From Anaerolineales bacterium UBA2181 (GTDB lineage: Bacteria; Chloroflexota; Anaerolineae; Promineifilales; UBA4811): DNA of 64,000 nucleotides. The stretch is from contig DCVT01000022.1 of the NCBI GenBank assembly GCA_002328075.1, positions 1,561 through 65,560 on the forward strand, read 5' to 3'. The first letter of the stretch is position 1; every line of letters starts with the position of its first letter. Below the pieces are notes generated by a model. It did not search any database and was not told the origin of the DNA. It saw only the letters and a program-made list of their open reading frames with translations. Below are positions 17,301-25,120 of the stretch, one piece after another. The position numbers and the translations under genes are program-made.

Positions 17301-18404
17301 CGCGCCGCCCTCGACATAGTTCTTCATGCCCCAGTAGATCTGGTTGATTGGCGCGCCCAGGGCGTTGGAGGTTACCGGGCGCACCTGCCAGGAAAAGAGG
17401 TCCAAGTAGGTGTGATGGGTTGGGTTCCCAAAAAAGTTCGGTGCCAGAAACGTGATCAGCCGACGGTAAGGATAGGACCATCCCAACACGTCCGCCAGCG
17501 ACACCGCCCCTTCACGAAAGTTGTTGCGAACAACCTCGACAAAGGGGATAAGTTGGACGGAGCCCAGGCCGACACCCGCCGCCACCATGGCGGCGATCCA
17601 GAACGCCGGTTGGACGGCCTCTCGCACTGCCTGCCTCAGTGACTGGGAATGGGGACGAGTTGCCGGCAGGCCGATCAGGCGCCAACCGGCGTACAACCCC
17701 ACGACAAGCAGAGTAAAATAGGTGTTCTCCCCGTGGCCGACCAGCAACTGCATGCCAAGACCGGTCGCTCCCAGCGCCGCCCACGGCAGAGACGCCGGCC
17801 GGCTAAATGCCGGCCGGCGCCGGATGACCAGTTCCATCATCGCCAACAGAAACGGAAGCCAGGCGGAACCGGCCAGGATCATGGGGAAGGTGATGCTGAC
17901 CAGCATATAGGCGCACAGCTGGTATACCACCGCGGCTGCCAGTGCGGCCGTCCGGCGCATGTTCAACACGCGTGCCAGCAAGAACATAAAGGCGCCGGCC
18001 AGGAAAAGTTGGCTCACCACAAAAACACCGTAAGCGCGAGGCAGAGGCAGCAGCAGGAAAACCAGACCAAAAGGGTAGTACATAGAGTGCTGTCCGGTGG
18101 CGGCAAACGGCGCACCGGCAAACAGGTAGGGGTTCCACAGGGGTATCTCGCGGTTGTGCAGGCCCTGCAGGATGAACCGCTTCCAGGCCAAGTTCTGCAG
18201 CAGCAGGTCGCTCACCAGTTCGTTATGGGGAACAGCAACCCCATAGGCCTCGGCGTAGGATTGCCACGGCTGCCACTGGAACACGTTGTCGGCCGGGATC
18301 AGGGTCCGGTTGCCCAGCGTCACAGGCGCCAGGAGGGCAAGGGGGACGACCAGCAAAACACCCAAGACCAACAGATCGAGGGAAAATCGGCGAAGCAGTC
18401 TCAT
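14301..18404 (-). CDS. YfhO-like membrane protein fused to Wzx-type oligosaccharide flippase
   Basis: 1367 residues. The N-terminal portion (about 1-830) is a YfhO-like multi-pass protein: GT-C-style membrane segments with a large loop beginning PADNVFQWQPW, then a long extracytoplasmic region (about 555-800) and a closing hydrophobic helix. The C-terminal portion (about 850-1345) starts again with INLLNRMIDLAFAALALRILG and has about 12-14 membrane segments typical of a MOP-superfamily polysaccharide flippase. The two halves share one uninterrupted reading frame. ATG 18404 is preferred over an upstream TTG at 18422. The gene follows the polyprenol-phosphate mannosyltransferase by 54 nt, so the pair probably makes, flips and transfers lipid-linked sugars for surface glycans or glycoproteins. 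The substrate is unknown. Confidence 0.82.
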   Translation of the reverse strand: MRLLRRFSLDLLVLGVLLVVPLALLAPVTLGNRTLIPADNVFQWQPWQSYAEAYGVAVPHNELVSDLLLQNLAWKRFILQGLHNREIPLWNPYLFAGAPFAATGQHSMYYPFGLVFLLLPLPRAYGVFVVSQLFLAGAFMFLLARVLNMRRTAALAAAVVYQLCAYMLVSITFPMILAGSAWLPFLLAMMELVIRRRPAFSRPASLPWAALGATGLGMQLLVGHGENTYFTLLVVGLYAGWRLIGLPATRPHSQSLRQAVREAVQPAFWIAAMVAAGVGLGSVQLIPFVEVVRNNFREGAVSLADVLGWSYPYRRLITFLAPNFFGNPTHHTYLDLFSWQVRPVTSNALGAPINQIYWGMKNYVEGGAYVGVLTLLFAVIAVIRSFDRRSQIGRSSVWFAALLSLISLAFIFPTGAYAIIHAIPIINQSHSPFRWVFPLSLGMSLLAGWGLQAASDSSGRSVTLWLARLSTAAGALGLACLVLARALYSQIEPLIDRVFHSLARAPEGVPSTAAFFSYSSIQLAITALTLIAAGVVLHLATRRARRWQLLAVLILALDLAIATWGFVPAADPNLLASEPALIQFLKAQPGQWRLTTFDPHGEQPLHANTPWLYDLQDVRGYDSIISRQYVDYMEAIEPQLELLYNRVQPLREWSSINSPLLDLLNVKYIITAETLELPKLSLVWQGEGLHVYENLAVAPRAFSLPASATVISPEPLAAMAEHDPRYYVIVQPESAAATGIEPGQPTAAGAPIEATIAHYGSQEVKVQASVLERSWLVLGDSFFPGWKAYRRPLGCEQCDEVALEVMLVDGNLRGVLLDAGDWSVRFRYSPMSFKLGLFGSFMALMVVLFACAVWLWRAIYRESATDPAVRRLAKNSLAPMGINLLNRMIDLAFAALALRILGAENSGKYYVAINIAGWFEILANFGLHTLLTREVARDRASANRYLMNTTVLRLVTAVGAALPVSLYILVLARGSAPLASDTTLAIWLLVLGMIPGGVSTGLTGLFYAYEKAEIPAALTSISTILKVTLGTLVLLVGGGFVGLAGVSITVNLVTMVLLAALAFRLFFVPRLQLDWHLQWQMVGESWPLMLNHLLATLFFKVNVLLLERLGGTRLASGNTVVGWYSTAFKWVDALNLVPSLFTAAIFPLMSRQAKDSRQVMAETYQLAVKMLVIIALPLAVLTTAVAHFLIQILGGAEYLPHGANALQLLIWSIPIGWINSLTNYVLIALGQQRMLTRAFLLGVGFNVVANMLFLPRFGYPAAAIIAILSELVLLLAFYHYLRPALAAVPWLRLLWRPAAAAGAMAFSCWAGWQVHWSLGLVAGTAVYIGALLLLGTFGSSERALLAQLVPAQWRQSWPTRSPRASSR

Positions 18405-18458
18405 GCCCAGGGCCCTATCCAATGATCGATCCGTTGACCATTGGTCGCTTTGTGGCGG

Positions 18459-19220
18459 TCAATCGGTAGACGACGGTTCTGGTTTTACCCGGTCGATTGG
18501 CGTCAGATGACGGTGGCGCCACCAGACCTCCCATACCCGCCATGCCGCCTCCAGCTTGACTCGCATCGTCATCTTGCTACGGCCGCGGTGGCGATCCTCA
18601 AAGTGGATGGGGATTTCCAATATCCGATAGCCCAACCGCTCCGCCACATAGGTCATCTCGACCTGGAAGATGTACCCGTTGGAGCGTATCCGGCTCAGGT
18701 CCATGCCCCGCAAGGTGTCGGCTCGCCAGCACTTGAAACCCGCGGTGGCGTCGCGAGTCTGAATGCGCAGGATGGTGCGGGAATAGACGCTGTTCGCCCA
18801 CCAACTGAGCAAATAACGACCCATGCCCCAGTTTTCGTCCAGGCGGCCGCCGGCCACGTAGCGGGAGCCAATCACCACGTCACAGGCCTCCAGCGCCGTC
18901 ACCATCTGCGGCAGGTAGAGCGGCGAATGGGAAAAGTCGGCGTCCATCTGGATGATCTGATCCGCTCCCAGCTCGATCGCCCGCCGGAAACCGGCAATGT
19001 ACGCCGTCCCCAGCCCCGCCTTGCCGGGCCGGTGTATCACGTGGACGGCGCCCGGCCGGCGAAGAGCCAGGTTCTCGGCTACCTCACCCGTGCCGTCGGG
19101 CGAGTTGTCGTCGACGATGAGGATTTCCAGCCCGGCGACATCTAGCGCCCAAAGCTCGGCTGCGATGAGGGGCAGGTTGTCCGCCTCGTTGTAGGTGGGG
19201 ATCACGACCAGGGTTTTCAT
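18459..19220 (-). CDS. Polyprenol-phosphate mannosyltransferase (DPM1-like)
   Basis: 253 residues, a GT2 glycosyltransferase. VVIPTYNEADNLP opens the GT-A fold, ILIVDDNSPDGTGE binds nucleotide sugar, and the DxD-like QMDADFSHSP follows at about residue 95. TAGFKCWR and SNGYIFQVEM are the signatures of the DPM1 branch. There is no C-terminal membrane domain, so it is the soluble or peripheral form. It transfers mannose or a similar sugar from a nucleotide donor to polyprenyl phosphate on the cytoplasmic face, providing lipid-linked donors for the GT-C-like protein encoded next. The ATG at 19220 has a weak ribosome site. Sugar specificity is inferred from family. Confidence 0.88.
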   Translation of the reverse strand: MKTLVVIPTYNEADNLPLIAAELWALDVAGLEILIVDDNSPDGTGEVAENLALRRPGAVHVIHRPGKAGLGTAYIAGFRRAIELGADQIIQMDADFSHSPLYLPQMVTALEACDVVIGSRYVAGGRLDENWGMGRYLLSWWANSVYSRTILRIQTRDATAGFKCWRADTLRGMDLSRIRSNGYIFQVEMTYVAERLGYRILEIPIHFEDRHRGRSKMTMRVKLEAAWRVWEVWWRHRHLTPIDRVKPEPSSTD

Positions 19221-19594
19221 GGGGTGTCAGGTTGGCCGAGGCCCAGGGCGGTCGTCCGAGTGGCAGACCGTCGGCCGGACTCCTGCCCACCGGGTGCCGA
19301 CCAGGGTGCACCGGCCGATGACATGCCGCATCAAGTCCTCGTCCAACCGCTGATCGTTACCAACGAGCCACGACCCGGCCGGCGCCGATCCGGTGTCCCA
19401 GCAGCGACCAAGGGCGGTGATCCCCGCCGGGCTGAGAGGGACCAACTGGAAACACGTTCACGAACCACGGGGCCGGCTCGTCGGGCGTCTCGGATCCTGT
19501 TCAACGGCCACCTCCGCTCCTGCATGGACAAGCGCGGCCGCAAATTGGCCCGGCGCAAGAACTGGGTCTCTGGCATGGTGAGCAGTCAGTCGGT

Positions 19595-19623
19595 AGGTTA
19601 CCATAGCGGTATACGGTTGTCAA
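19595..19623 (-). promoter_or_regulatory. Candidate promoter for the mannosyltransferase-flippase operon
   Basis: On the minus strand TTGACA (19623-19618), a 17-bp spacer and a poor -10 TAACCT (19600-19595). If used, the leader would be about 370 nt. The -35 box is perfect and the -10 box is weak. Confidence 0.35.
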
Positions 19624-19710
19624 GCACTGCCCGACGGCCGTCCGACGGGCGTGCCGATCGCCATTGCTCGTCGGGCGCGCCGGCGGTGAGGCAAAGGTCG
19701 GACGTGGCGC

Positions 19711-19749
19711 AAAAAAAGGTGCCCGCCACCCTATTGGGTGGCGGGCACC
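19711..19749 (-). terminator. Rho-independent terminator of the secreted-protein gene
   Basis: A perfect 14-bp GC-rich stem (19718-19731 with 19736-19749) around a 4-nt loop, followed on the minus strand by seven T. It lies 59 nt after the stop of the gene ending at 19808. It is one of the two strongest intrinsic terminators in the window. Confidence 0.92.
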
Positions 19750-19807
19750 TGAAGGTGCTCACAATTCTCCGCAGCCGCCTAATTGGGGGGCGGAGACCGG
19801 CAAAAGC

Positions 19808-20671
19808 TTACGGGAGGATCACCGGGCAGGCTACCTCGACTCGCACGTCCCCGTGCACTCCGTAAAAGTTGGCTGCGGGCACAGTCACGCTCGCAGAGCT
19901 GCCCGTGATATCGTACTTGTAAGCGAACCCGCCCGGGCTGGGGTTGCCCGAGGGCGCCTCATCGTATCCCTGGATTTTCAGGCTTTCCTCAACGGGGTTG
20001 AACGACCAGCCAGGGTTGAGCTCGATGGATATGGTGACCGTGTCGTCTCCATTATCGGTAAATGTCACCCAGCCCGCTTCGTAGGTCTGACCGGCGTAAA
20101 AGATCACTTGTTCGGTGGTGTAGGGGGTGAAAGTGGCCCAGTTGCCCGAGTCTATGTATCGCGTGCCATCCGCCCAAGCGGTCTCGTAATCGTAGCAGAC
20201 CTCCTCCGGATCAGGGTTCCAGCAGAAAGTGACGTGGCTGATACCATAGGGGTTAAGGTTTTTTGGGTTGATTGGTGCATACAGTTCGGTATCGCTGTAG
20301 GCCGGTGGAGCATAGAAAAAGACGTTGGCCACCGGGCCACCCTTGACGATGACTGCACCGATGGAATTCGTCGCGATCCAATCAAAGGTGATATCGTTGT
20401 CATTGCTGATGGTGATGGAATTCACGTGCTCCAGCACTCCCCACTCATCATAGAACTTGGCGACGTAGATACCATCCATGTAGAAGCCCCCATCGCCCCA
20501 AGCATCGATCTTGTAGGCGTACATGTAGTCGCCTACTTGCGAACACTCGAATGCGGCGTTGCCCGACTGCCAGGGGTTGACCAACACCGGCTCCACCGAA
20601 GCGGCCAGCGCTACACTGCTGAGCCCCATGGCCAACGCCAGGGCCAGGGTCAAAATCATCCGTGTCTTCAT
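19808..20671 (-). CDS. Secreted protein of unknown function
   Basis: 287 residues. A classical Sec signal peptide (MKTRMILTLALALAMGLS, cleavage after SVALAA) precedes a mature domain of about 263 residues. The mature chain is rich in aromatic residues, Gly, Asp and Thr, and looks like a beta-sandwich. There are four cysteines, in FECSQ, VTFCWNP, EEVCYDY and EVACPVI, which may pair in the exported protein. No lipobox, LPXTG or membrane anchor is present, so it is probably released or surface-associated. AAGGAG lies 7 nt before the ATG, and a strong terminator closes the transcript, so it looks like a well-expressed single-gene unit. I do not recognise the family. Confidence 0.8.
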   Translation of the reverse strand: MKTRMILTLALALAMGLSSVALAASVEPVLVNPWQSGNAAFECSQVGDYMYAYKIDAWGDGGFYMDGIYVAKFYDEWGVLEHVNSITISNDNDITFDWIATNSIGAVIVKGGPVANVFFYAPPAYSDTELYAPINPKNLNPYGISHVTFCWNPDPEEVCYDYETAWADGTRYIDSGNWATFTPYTTEQVIFYAGQTYEAGWVTFTDNGDDTVTISIELNPGWSFNPVEESLKIQGYDEAPSGNPSPGGFAYKYDITGSSASVTVPAANFYGVHGDVRVEVACPVILP

Positions 20672-21052
20672 TTCGTATCTCCTTGTGTCTTTCCTTGATT
20701 GCTTGCTGTTGGTTCATCCGGGGGTGCCGTGCCCGCGTTCACCCCCTCAGCCCGGCCAGGCGCCCGGGCACTCGATATCCTTCTGCGTCCAACTGGAATT
20801 TTCGCTGGTTTTCTCTCGATAAGCTGCCCTCCGTGTAGTCTCCCGCCACCCGGCGCCCGCAGGCGCCCCAGCCGCCCGTCCCCCGGTCTCGCCCGGCGGT
20901 TCCGGTTGTCCTCTGTCTCACGCCATCCTCAGAGCCGATAGTACCTTGCTCCTATGGTGTTCATGATTATAATGGGGCCAGCTCGTGAGGCCATTGGACA
21001 AAGGGCCTGTCTTGTCTGGGACATTTGTCGTATAGCCCGTATAGGAGGGGTG
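20672..21052. other. Divergent intergenic region, 381 bp
   Basis: It lies between the secreted-protein gene (minus) and the response-regulator gene (plus). The plus-strand promoter at 20946-20973 is clear. No equally clear minus-strand promoter was found, although the minus gene must have one here. Confidence 0.5.
20946..20973 (+). promoter_or_regulatory. Sigma-70 promoter for the NarL-type two-component genes
   Basis: TTGCTC (20946-20951), 16-bp spacer and perfect TATAAT (20968-20973). The leader to the ATG at 21053 is about 73 nt. Confidence 0.6.
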
Positions 21053-21697
21053 ATGCGGATTCGGGTCCTGATTGCGGACGACCACGGCGTGGTCCGCCAG
21101 GGATTGCGGATGTACCTTTCCACGGACCCCGCGTTGGAGGTGGTGGGTGAGGCGGCCAACGGCGCCGAGGCGTTGCGGCTGGCGCACGACCTGAAACCGG
21201 ACGTGGTGTTGATGGACCTGCTGATGCCGGTCATGGACGGGATCGACGCCACCGAGGCGATTCGCCGCGAGCTGCCTCGGGTGGAGGTGGTGGCCCTGAC
21301 CAGCGTCCTGGAGGACAGCGCTGTCTATGGGGCGATGCGCGCCGGCGCCATCGGCTATCTGCTCAAGGACACCCAGGCGGACGCCCTGTGCCAGGGGGTC
21401 AAGGCCGCGGCCGCCGGACAGGTGCTCATGTCGCCGGCGGTCACCGCCCGGCTGCTGCGCGAGGTGCCGGCTCCCCCGCACACCCAGCCGCTGACGCCGC
21501 GGGAGACCGAGGTGCTGCGGGCGCTGGCTGCCGGCATGTCCAACCGTGAGATCGCGGCCACGTTGGTCATTGCCGAAAAGACCGTCCGGGCCCACGTTAG
21601 CAAGGTCCTGGCCAAGCTGGGCGTGACCAGCCGGACGCAGGCTGCGCTTCACGCCGTGCGCACCGGCCTGGTGTCGCCCGGGCCGGACAAACCGTGA
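21053..21697 (+). CDS. NarL/LuxR-family response regulator
   Basis: 214 residues. The REC domain (3-120) has the acidic pocket ADDH and the phospho-acceptor Asp55 in VVLMDLLMP. The LuxR-type HTH (about 147-208) contains LTPRETEVLRALAAGMSNREIA and the recognition helix KTVRAHVSKVL. AGGAGGGG precedes the ATG at 21053. Its likely partner is the HisKA_3 kinase encoded 150 bp downstream, since NarL-type regulators pair with that kinase class. It binds DNA as a dimer after phosphorylation. The target genes are unknown. Confidence 0.9.
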   Translation: MRIRVLIADDHGVVRQGLRMYLSTDPALEVVGEAANGAEALRLAHDLKPDVVLMDLLMPVMDGIDATEAIRRELPRVEVVALTSVLEDSAVYGAMRAGAIGYLLKDTQADALCQGVKAAAAGQVLMSPAVTARLLREVPAPPHTQPLTPRETEVLRALAAGMSNREIAATLVIAEKTVRAHVSKVLAKLGVTSRTQAALHAVRTGLVSPGPDKP

Positions 21698-21845
21698 TGG
21701 TCAAGCCGGGAAGCGGATGGCGGCAGGCTGGTCAGACCGGGGCGGGAGAGACGTGCCGCCGGCACCCAGATGCCGGATCGGGCGGTGGTGTTGGCAGCCG
21801 GGACGCGGGAGCCCGGCCGGGGCGCGGCCGAATCGGTGAATGCCA

Positions 21846-23483
21846 ATGGGCAAATTGATTGACGACGGGACGCCGCTGCGGGTGCTCATCGTCGAGGACT
21901 CGGAAGACGATACGCTCTTGATCCTGCGCGAGTTGCGCCGCAGCGGTTTTGCCCCGGTCGCGGATCGGGTGGAGAGCCCGGAAGCGCTGCGGGCGGCGCT
22001 GGAGGGGGGCCAGTGGGATGCGGTGATCTGCGACTATGCCATGCCCCGCCTGGACGGCCTGGCGGCGCTGGCCATTTTAGCAGCCACCGCCTTGGACCTG
22101 CCGTTCCTGGTGGTCTCGGGCGCCATCGGCGAGGAAGTGGCGGTGGGGGCGATGAAGGCGGGCGCCCATGACTATGTGATGAAGGACAACCTGGCGCGGT
22201 TGGGTCCGGCGATGCGGCGCGAGTTGAAGGAGGCAGAGGTCCGGCGGGCGAAAAGGCGGGCGGAAGCGGAGAACGTCGAGCTGTACCAGGAGACGCGGCG
22301 GCAAGCCCACCGGTTGGCGGCGCTGCTGGAGATAGGCCAAGACGTTTCGGCCACGCTGCACCTGCCCAGTGTGCTCTTGCGGATCGCGACTCACGCTCGG
22401 GAGCTGCTGCAGGCTGACGACAGCGACGTGTACCTGCTGGAGGCCGACGGACGAACGTTACGACCCATCGTGTCGCTGGGCAACTATGCGGAAGAGACGC
22501 TGGCGATGTCGCTGGAACTGGGCCGGGGCATCGTCGGGTCGATTGCGCAGAGCGGCGTGGCCGAGTTGGTCGACCACGCGCAGAACGATCCGCGTGCCGT
22601 TCAGGTGCCGGGGTCGCCGCCCGAGCCGTACGGCATCATGAGTGCTCCGCTGAGGTACCGCGGGCAGCTTTTGGGCGCCATTTCGGTGGGTCGGCTTGGC
22701 GACCGCGAGACCTTCCGCCCGGCGGACCTTCAGTTTCTGCAGAGCCTTGCCCGGCAGGCGGCCATCGCCATTGAGAACGCCCGGTTGTACGGCCAGGCGC
22801 GACGCCTGGCGGCGTTGGAGGAGCGGCAAAGGCTGGCCCGGGACCTGCACGACTCGGTCTCGCAGGTGCTGTACGGCGTCGGCCTGGGGGCGCGGACCGC
22901 CCACGCCTGGCTGGCTGGCGCCGACATCCCGGCCGAGCTCAAGGCCGGGCTTGAGGAACCGCTGGACTTTCTCCTCTCGCTGGTTGAGGAGGGATTGGCC
23001 GAGATGCGGGTGCTCATCCTAGAGCTGCGACCGGACTTGCTGGAACGTCAGGGGCTGGTGGCGGCGTTGGCGCAGCAGGCGACGGCGGCTCGCGTGCGGC
23101 ACAAGCTGGATGTGCACACCGCGTTCTGCCCGGAGCCGGTTTTGCCCTTTCTGGTCAAGGAGGCGCTGTACCGCATCGCCCAGGAGTCGTTGACCAACGC
23201 GGCTATGCATGCCCAGGCCGGCCGGTTGGAGATCCGGCTGGCGCCGGAGGACGAAGGCATCGCGCTCGAGGTGCAGGACGATGGCGTCGGGTTTGATCCC
23301 GAGCGCGAGCACCCCGGCCGGCTGGGGCTGCGCTCGATGCGCGAGCGGGCGGCCGAGCTGGGAGGGCACCTGGAGATCGTGAGCTCGCCGGGGCAGGGCG
23401 CCCGGGTGCGGGCGTGGGTGCCGCTGGACCCGACGCCTGACGGACCGGGCCCCGGGCAGACTCGCGCAAGCATGCCATCGTAG
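21846..23483 (+). CDS. Hybrid sensor kinase: REC-GAF-HisKA_3-HATPase
   Basis: 545 residues, soluble. An N-terminal receiver domain (about 12-130, Asp63 in ICDYAMP) is joined by a coiled linker (about 132-160) to a GAF domain (about 165-315). A HisKA_3 dimerisation domain follows, with phospho-accepting His335 in RDLHDSVSQ, and then the HATPase domain (about 425-525, N-box ESLTNAAMHA, G-box DDGVGFD). No membrane segment exists, so it senses a cytoplasmic signal and may itself receive phosphate on its REC domain. ATG 21846 suits the GGTGA upstream; ATG 21840 is an alternative. It probably phosphorylates the NarL-type regulator just upstream. The GAF ligand is unknown. Confidence 0.88.
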   Translation: MGKLIDDGTPLRVLIVEDSEDDTLLILRELRRSGFAPVADRVESPEALRAALEGGQWDAVICDYAMPRLDGLAALAILAATALDLPFLVVSGAIGEEVAVGAMKAGAHDYVMKDNLARLGPAMRRELKEAEVRRAKRRAEAENVELYQETRRQAHRLAALLEIGQDVSATLHLPSVLLRIATHARELLQADDSDVYLLEADGRTLRPIVSLGNYAEETLAMSLELGRGIVGSIAQSGVAELVDHAQNDPRAVQVPGSPPEPYGIMSAPLRYRGQLLGAISVGRLGDRETFRPADLQFLQSLARQAAIAIENARLYGQARRLAALEERQRLARDLHDSVSQVLYGVGLGARTAHAWLAGADIPAELKAGLEEPLDFLLSLVEEGLAEMRVLILELRPDLLERQGLVAALAQQATAARVRHKLDVHTAFCPEPVLPFLVKEALYRIAQESLTNAAMHAQAGRLEIRLAPEDEGIALEVQDDGVGFDPEREHPGRLGLRSMRERAAELGGHLEIVSSPGQGARVRAWVPLDPTPDGPGPGQTRASMPS

Positions 23484-23737
23484 ACCGTGGGTGCGCAACC
23501 GGACCCCGGCTCGGGCCCGGCCGGCCCGCTCTACTGGCAAGCTCTGTTCCGCGCCTGAGGGGCGCGGTGGCTTGGCTGCGGCCGCCGGCCGGGTCGTGGA
23601 TCTCCGGCCGGACCTGGCGTAGCCCGCTGGCGGGGGACCGCTTGTCGGTTGAGCCGGCAGCGGGCTGGCCTCGACCAGGTCGGCCGCGTCGAACCCCTCG
23701 AAGAAGCTGCCATACGCCCAGTGGTGTCGACCCGGCG

Positions 23738-24170
23738 TCACAGGTTGGTGATGTTACCGGTCGGCCGGGTGTGGGCGTCAATGGCGTCCCTCACAGTCTC
23801 GTCCGCGTCATAGGCCGCTCGGATGGATAGTGATCGAGTACATGCTGCTTCACCTGGCGCGCCCGCCGGTCCAGATCCGCCACGCCCCGGAACTCGGCTA
23901 CCCGGTAGGCGCGGAACTCGCTCTGGTAGGCCTCGAGGGGAGTGGTGGGGTCCGGAGAACGGGCAGGGTTGGTCTCGTGCACCAGCAGCGTCTGGCACCG
24001 CCAAAGTGACAGGCTGCGCAAGTTGCAATAAAGGTGGTGCCGTGAATCTGGAAACCTGCGAGATTGGTCTCGGCACATACCAACTGGGTGGTGCTGCCCG
24101 GTAGGTAGTATGGGGTCCAATTGGCGGTATCCCGGCGGTAACCGGTCACCAGCGCGTGTCGTGTGCGCCC
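23738..24170 (-). pseudogene. Frameshifted remnant of an eCIS-type metallopeptidase-like effector domain
   Basis: Three minus-strand frames join into one plausible domain. Frame one (about 24167-23995) gives VTGYRRDTANW, IHGTTFIATCAACH. Frame two (about 23991-23825) gives LLVHETNPARSP, TPLEAYQSEFRAYRVAEFRG and VADLDRRARQVKQHVLDHYP. Frame three (about 23827-23741) gives IRAAYDADETVRDAIDAHTRP. The joins at about 23993 and 23828 require small indels. The HETNP segment resembles an HExxH peptidase site whose second His has become Pro. I recall comparable domains at the C-termini of DUF4157 proteins of eCIS loci, but this match is from memory. No start codon or leader is seen. It is likely a decayed cargo gene. 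Confidence 0.5.
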
Positions 24171-24202
24171 TCCAGGAGCCTGACGGCACCCATCCGGAGA
24201 GA

Positions 24203-24230
24203 TTGACATGATGGGTAGGGGGTGTATGAT
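24203..24230 (+). promoter_or_regulatory. Sigma-70 promoter for the methyltransferase gene
   Basis: Perfect TTGACA (24203-24208), 16-bp spacer and TATGAT (24225-24230), giving a leader of about 70 nt. Confidence 0.65.
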
Positions 24231-24307
24231 CGGCACTGGAGTGGGAGGCGGAGGGAGGTTGCCCAGCAACCGACTCGTGAATCAGAGGCCGACAGGGAGA
24301 TCAGACC

Positions 24308-25120
24308 GTGCTTGATATAGACCAACTGATCGAGATGACCGTTGCGTCCGACCCTCTTCGTGTGCCTGTCCTTCGCTCTGCGATCAGGGCTCTGGGCTTT
24401 GCCCCGGGGAGCCGAGGGCTGGACGCCGGATGCGGCGCCGGTTCACCGGGCTTGTTGCTCGCTGAGGCGGTGGGACCCGGCGGGCACGTGACCGGCCTTG
24501 ACCTGTTGCCAGAGCTCCTGGCTCACGCCGGCAACAGCGCAGACCAGGCCAGCCTTTCCGCCAGGGTCTCTTTCCTGGCGGGAGACGCCAACCGGCTTCC
24601 CTTTGAGGACCACTCCTTCGACTGGGCTTGGAGCGCGGATTGCATCGGGTATGCACCCCTGGGGACCCTGCCGCTGCTGAGGGAGCTGGCGCGGGTGGTC
24701 AGGCTGGGTGGTCGGGTGGCCATCCTCGCCTGGTCCTCCGAAACGCTTCTGCCGGGACACCCACAACTGGAGGCCGGGCTGAATGCTACCTCGGCCGGGA
24801 TGGCCCCTTTTGTCGCCGGAAGCAGACCCGAGTCGCATTTCCTGCGGTCGCTGGGCTGGTTCCGCGCCGCCGGCCTGGAGCAACCCGCCGCCCTCACCCT
24901 CGCCGGCGGCGCCCACGCCCCGCTGACGGATGAGATGCGTCGGGCGCTCGTCGCCCTTTTCCAGATGCGCTGGCCTGGAGTGGAGCCCGAGCTGGCCCCG
25001 GAGGAGCGTGCTGAATACCGGCGTCTCTGCCTGCCCAGTTCACCGGATTTCATCGCGGACGGGCCGGACTACTATGCCTTTTTTACCTACTCGCTGTTTC
25101 ACGGTCGCGTCAGGCACTGA
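24308..25120 (+). CDS. Class I SAM-dependent methyltransferase
   Basis: 270 residues. The Rossmann-fold methyltransferase core (about 35-150) has motif I LDAGCGAGSPGLLLA, the acidic motif II region TGLDLLPELLAHA, the DANRLPFEDHSFD loop and the post-motif LARVVRLGGRVAILAW, as in UbiE/Methyltransf_11 enzymes. The C-terminal 110 residues form a family-variable cap that would define the substrate. The start is GTG 24308, with AGGGAGA about 8 nt upstream. It stands alone behind a good promoter. Quinone, lipid and small-molecule methylation are all possible, and the acceptor cannot be told from sequence. Confidence 0.82.
   Translation: MLDIDQLIEMTVASDPLRVPVLRSAIRALGFAPGSRGLDAGCGAGSPGLLLAEAVGPGGHVTGLDLLPELLAHAGNSADQASLSARVSFLAGDANRLPFEDHSFDWAWSADCIGYAPLGTLPLLRELARVVRLGGRVAILAWSSETLLPGHPQLEAGLNATSAGMAPFVAGSRPESHFLRSLGWFRAAGLEQPAALTLAGGAHAPLTDEMRRALVALFQMRWPGVEPELAPEERAEYRRLCLPSSPDFIADGPDYYAFFTYSLFHGRVRH

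Larger units (their letters stand above)
19221..19807. other. 587-bp intergenic region
   Basis: No convincing gene. It holds a possible minus-strand promoter (19595-19623) for the mannosyltransferase operon and the terminator of the secreted-protein gene (19711-19749). Short open frames on both strands are basic and low in complexity and match nothing I recognise. Confidence 0.6.

Noticed and set aside
19227..19576. Minus-strand frames between the mannosyltransferase and the terminator
   Set aside because: They are basic and of low complexity, with no start signal. They are better read as a long leader or spacer.
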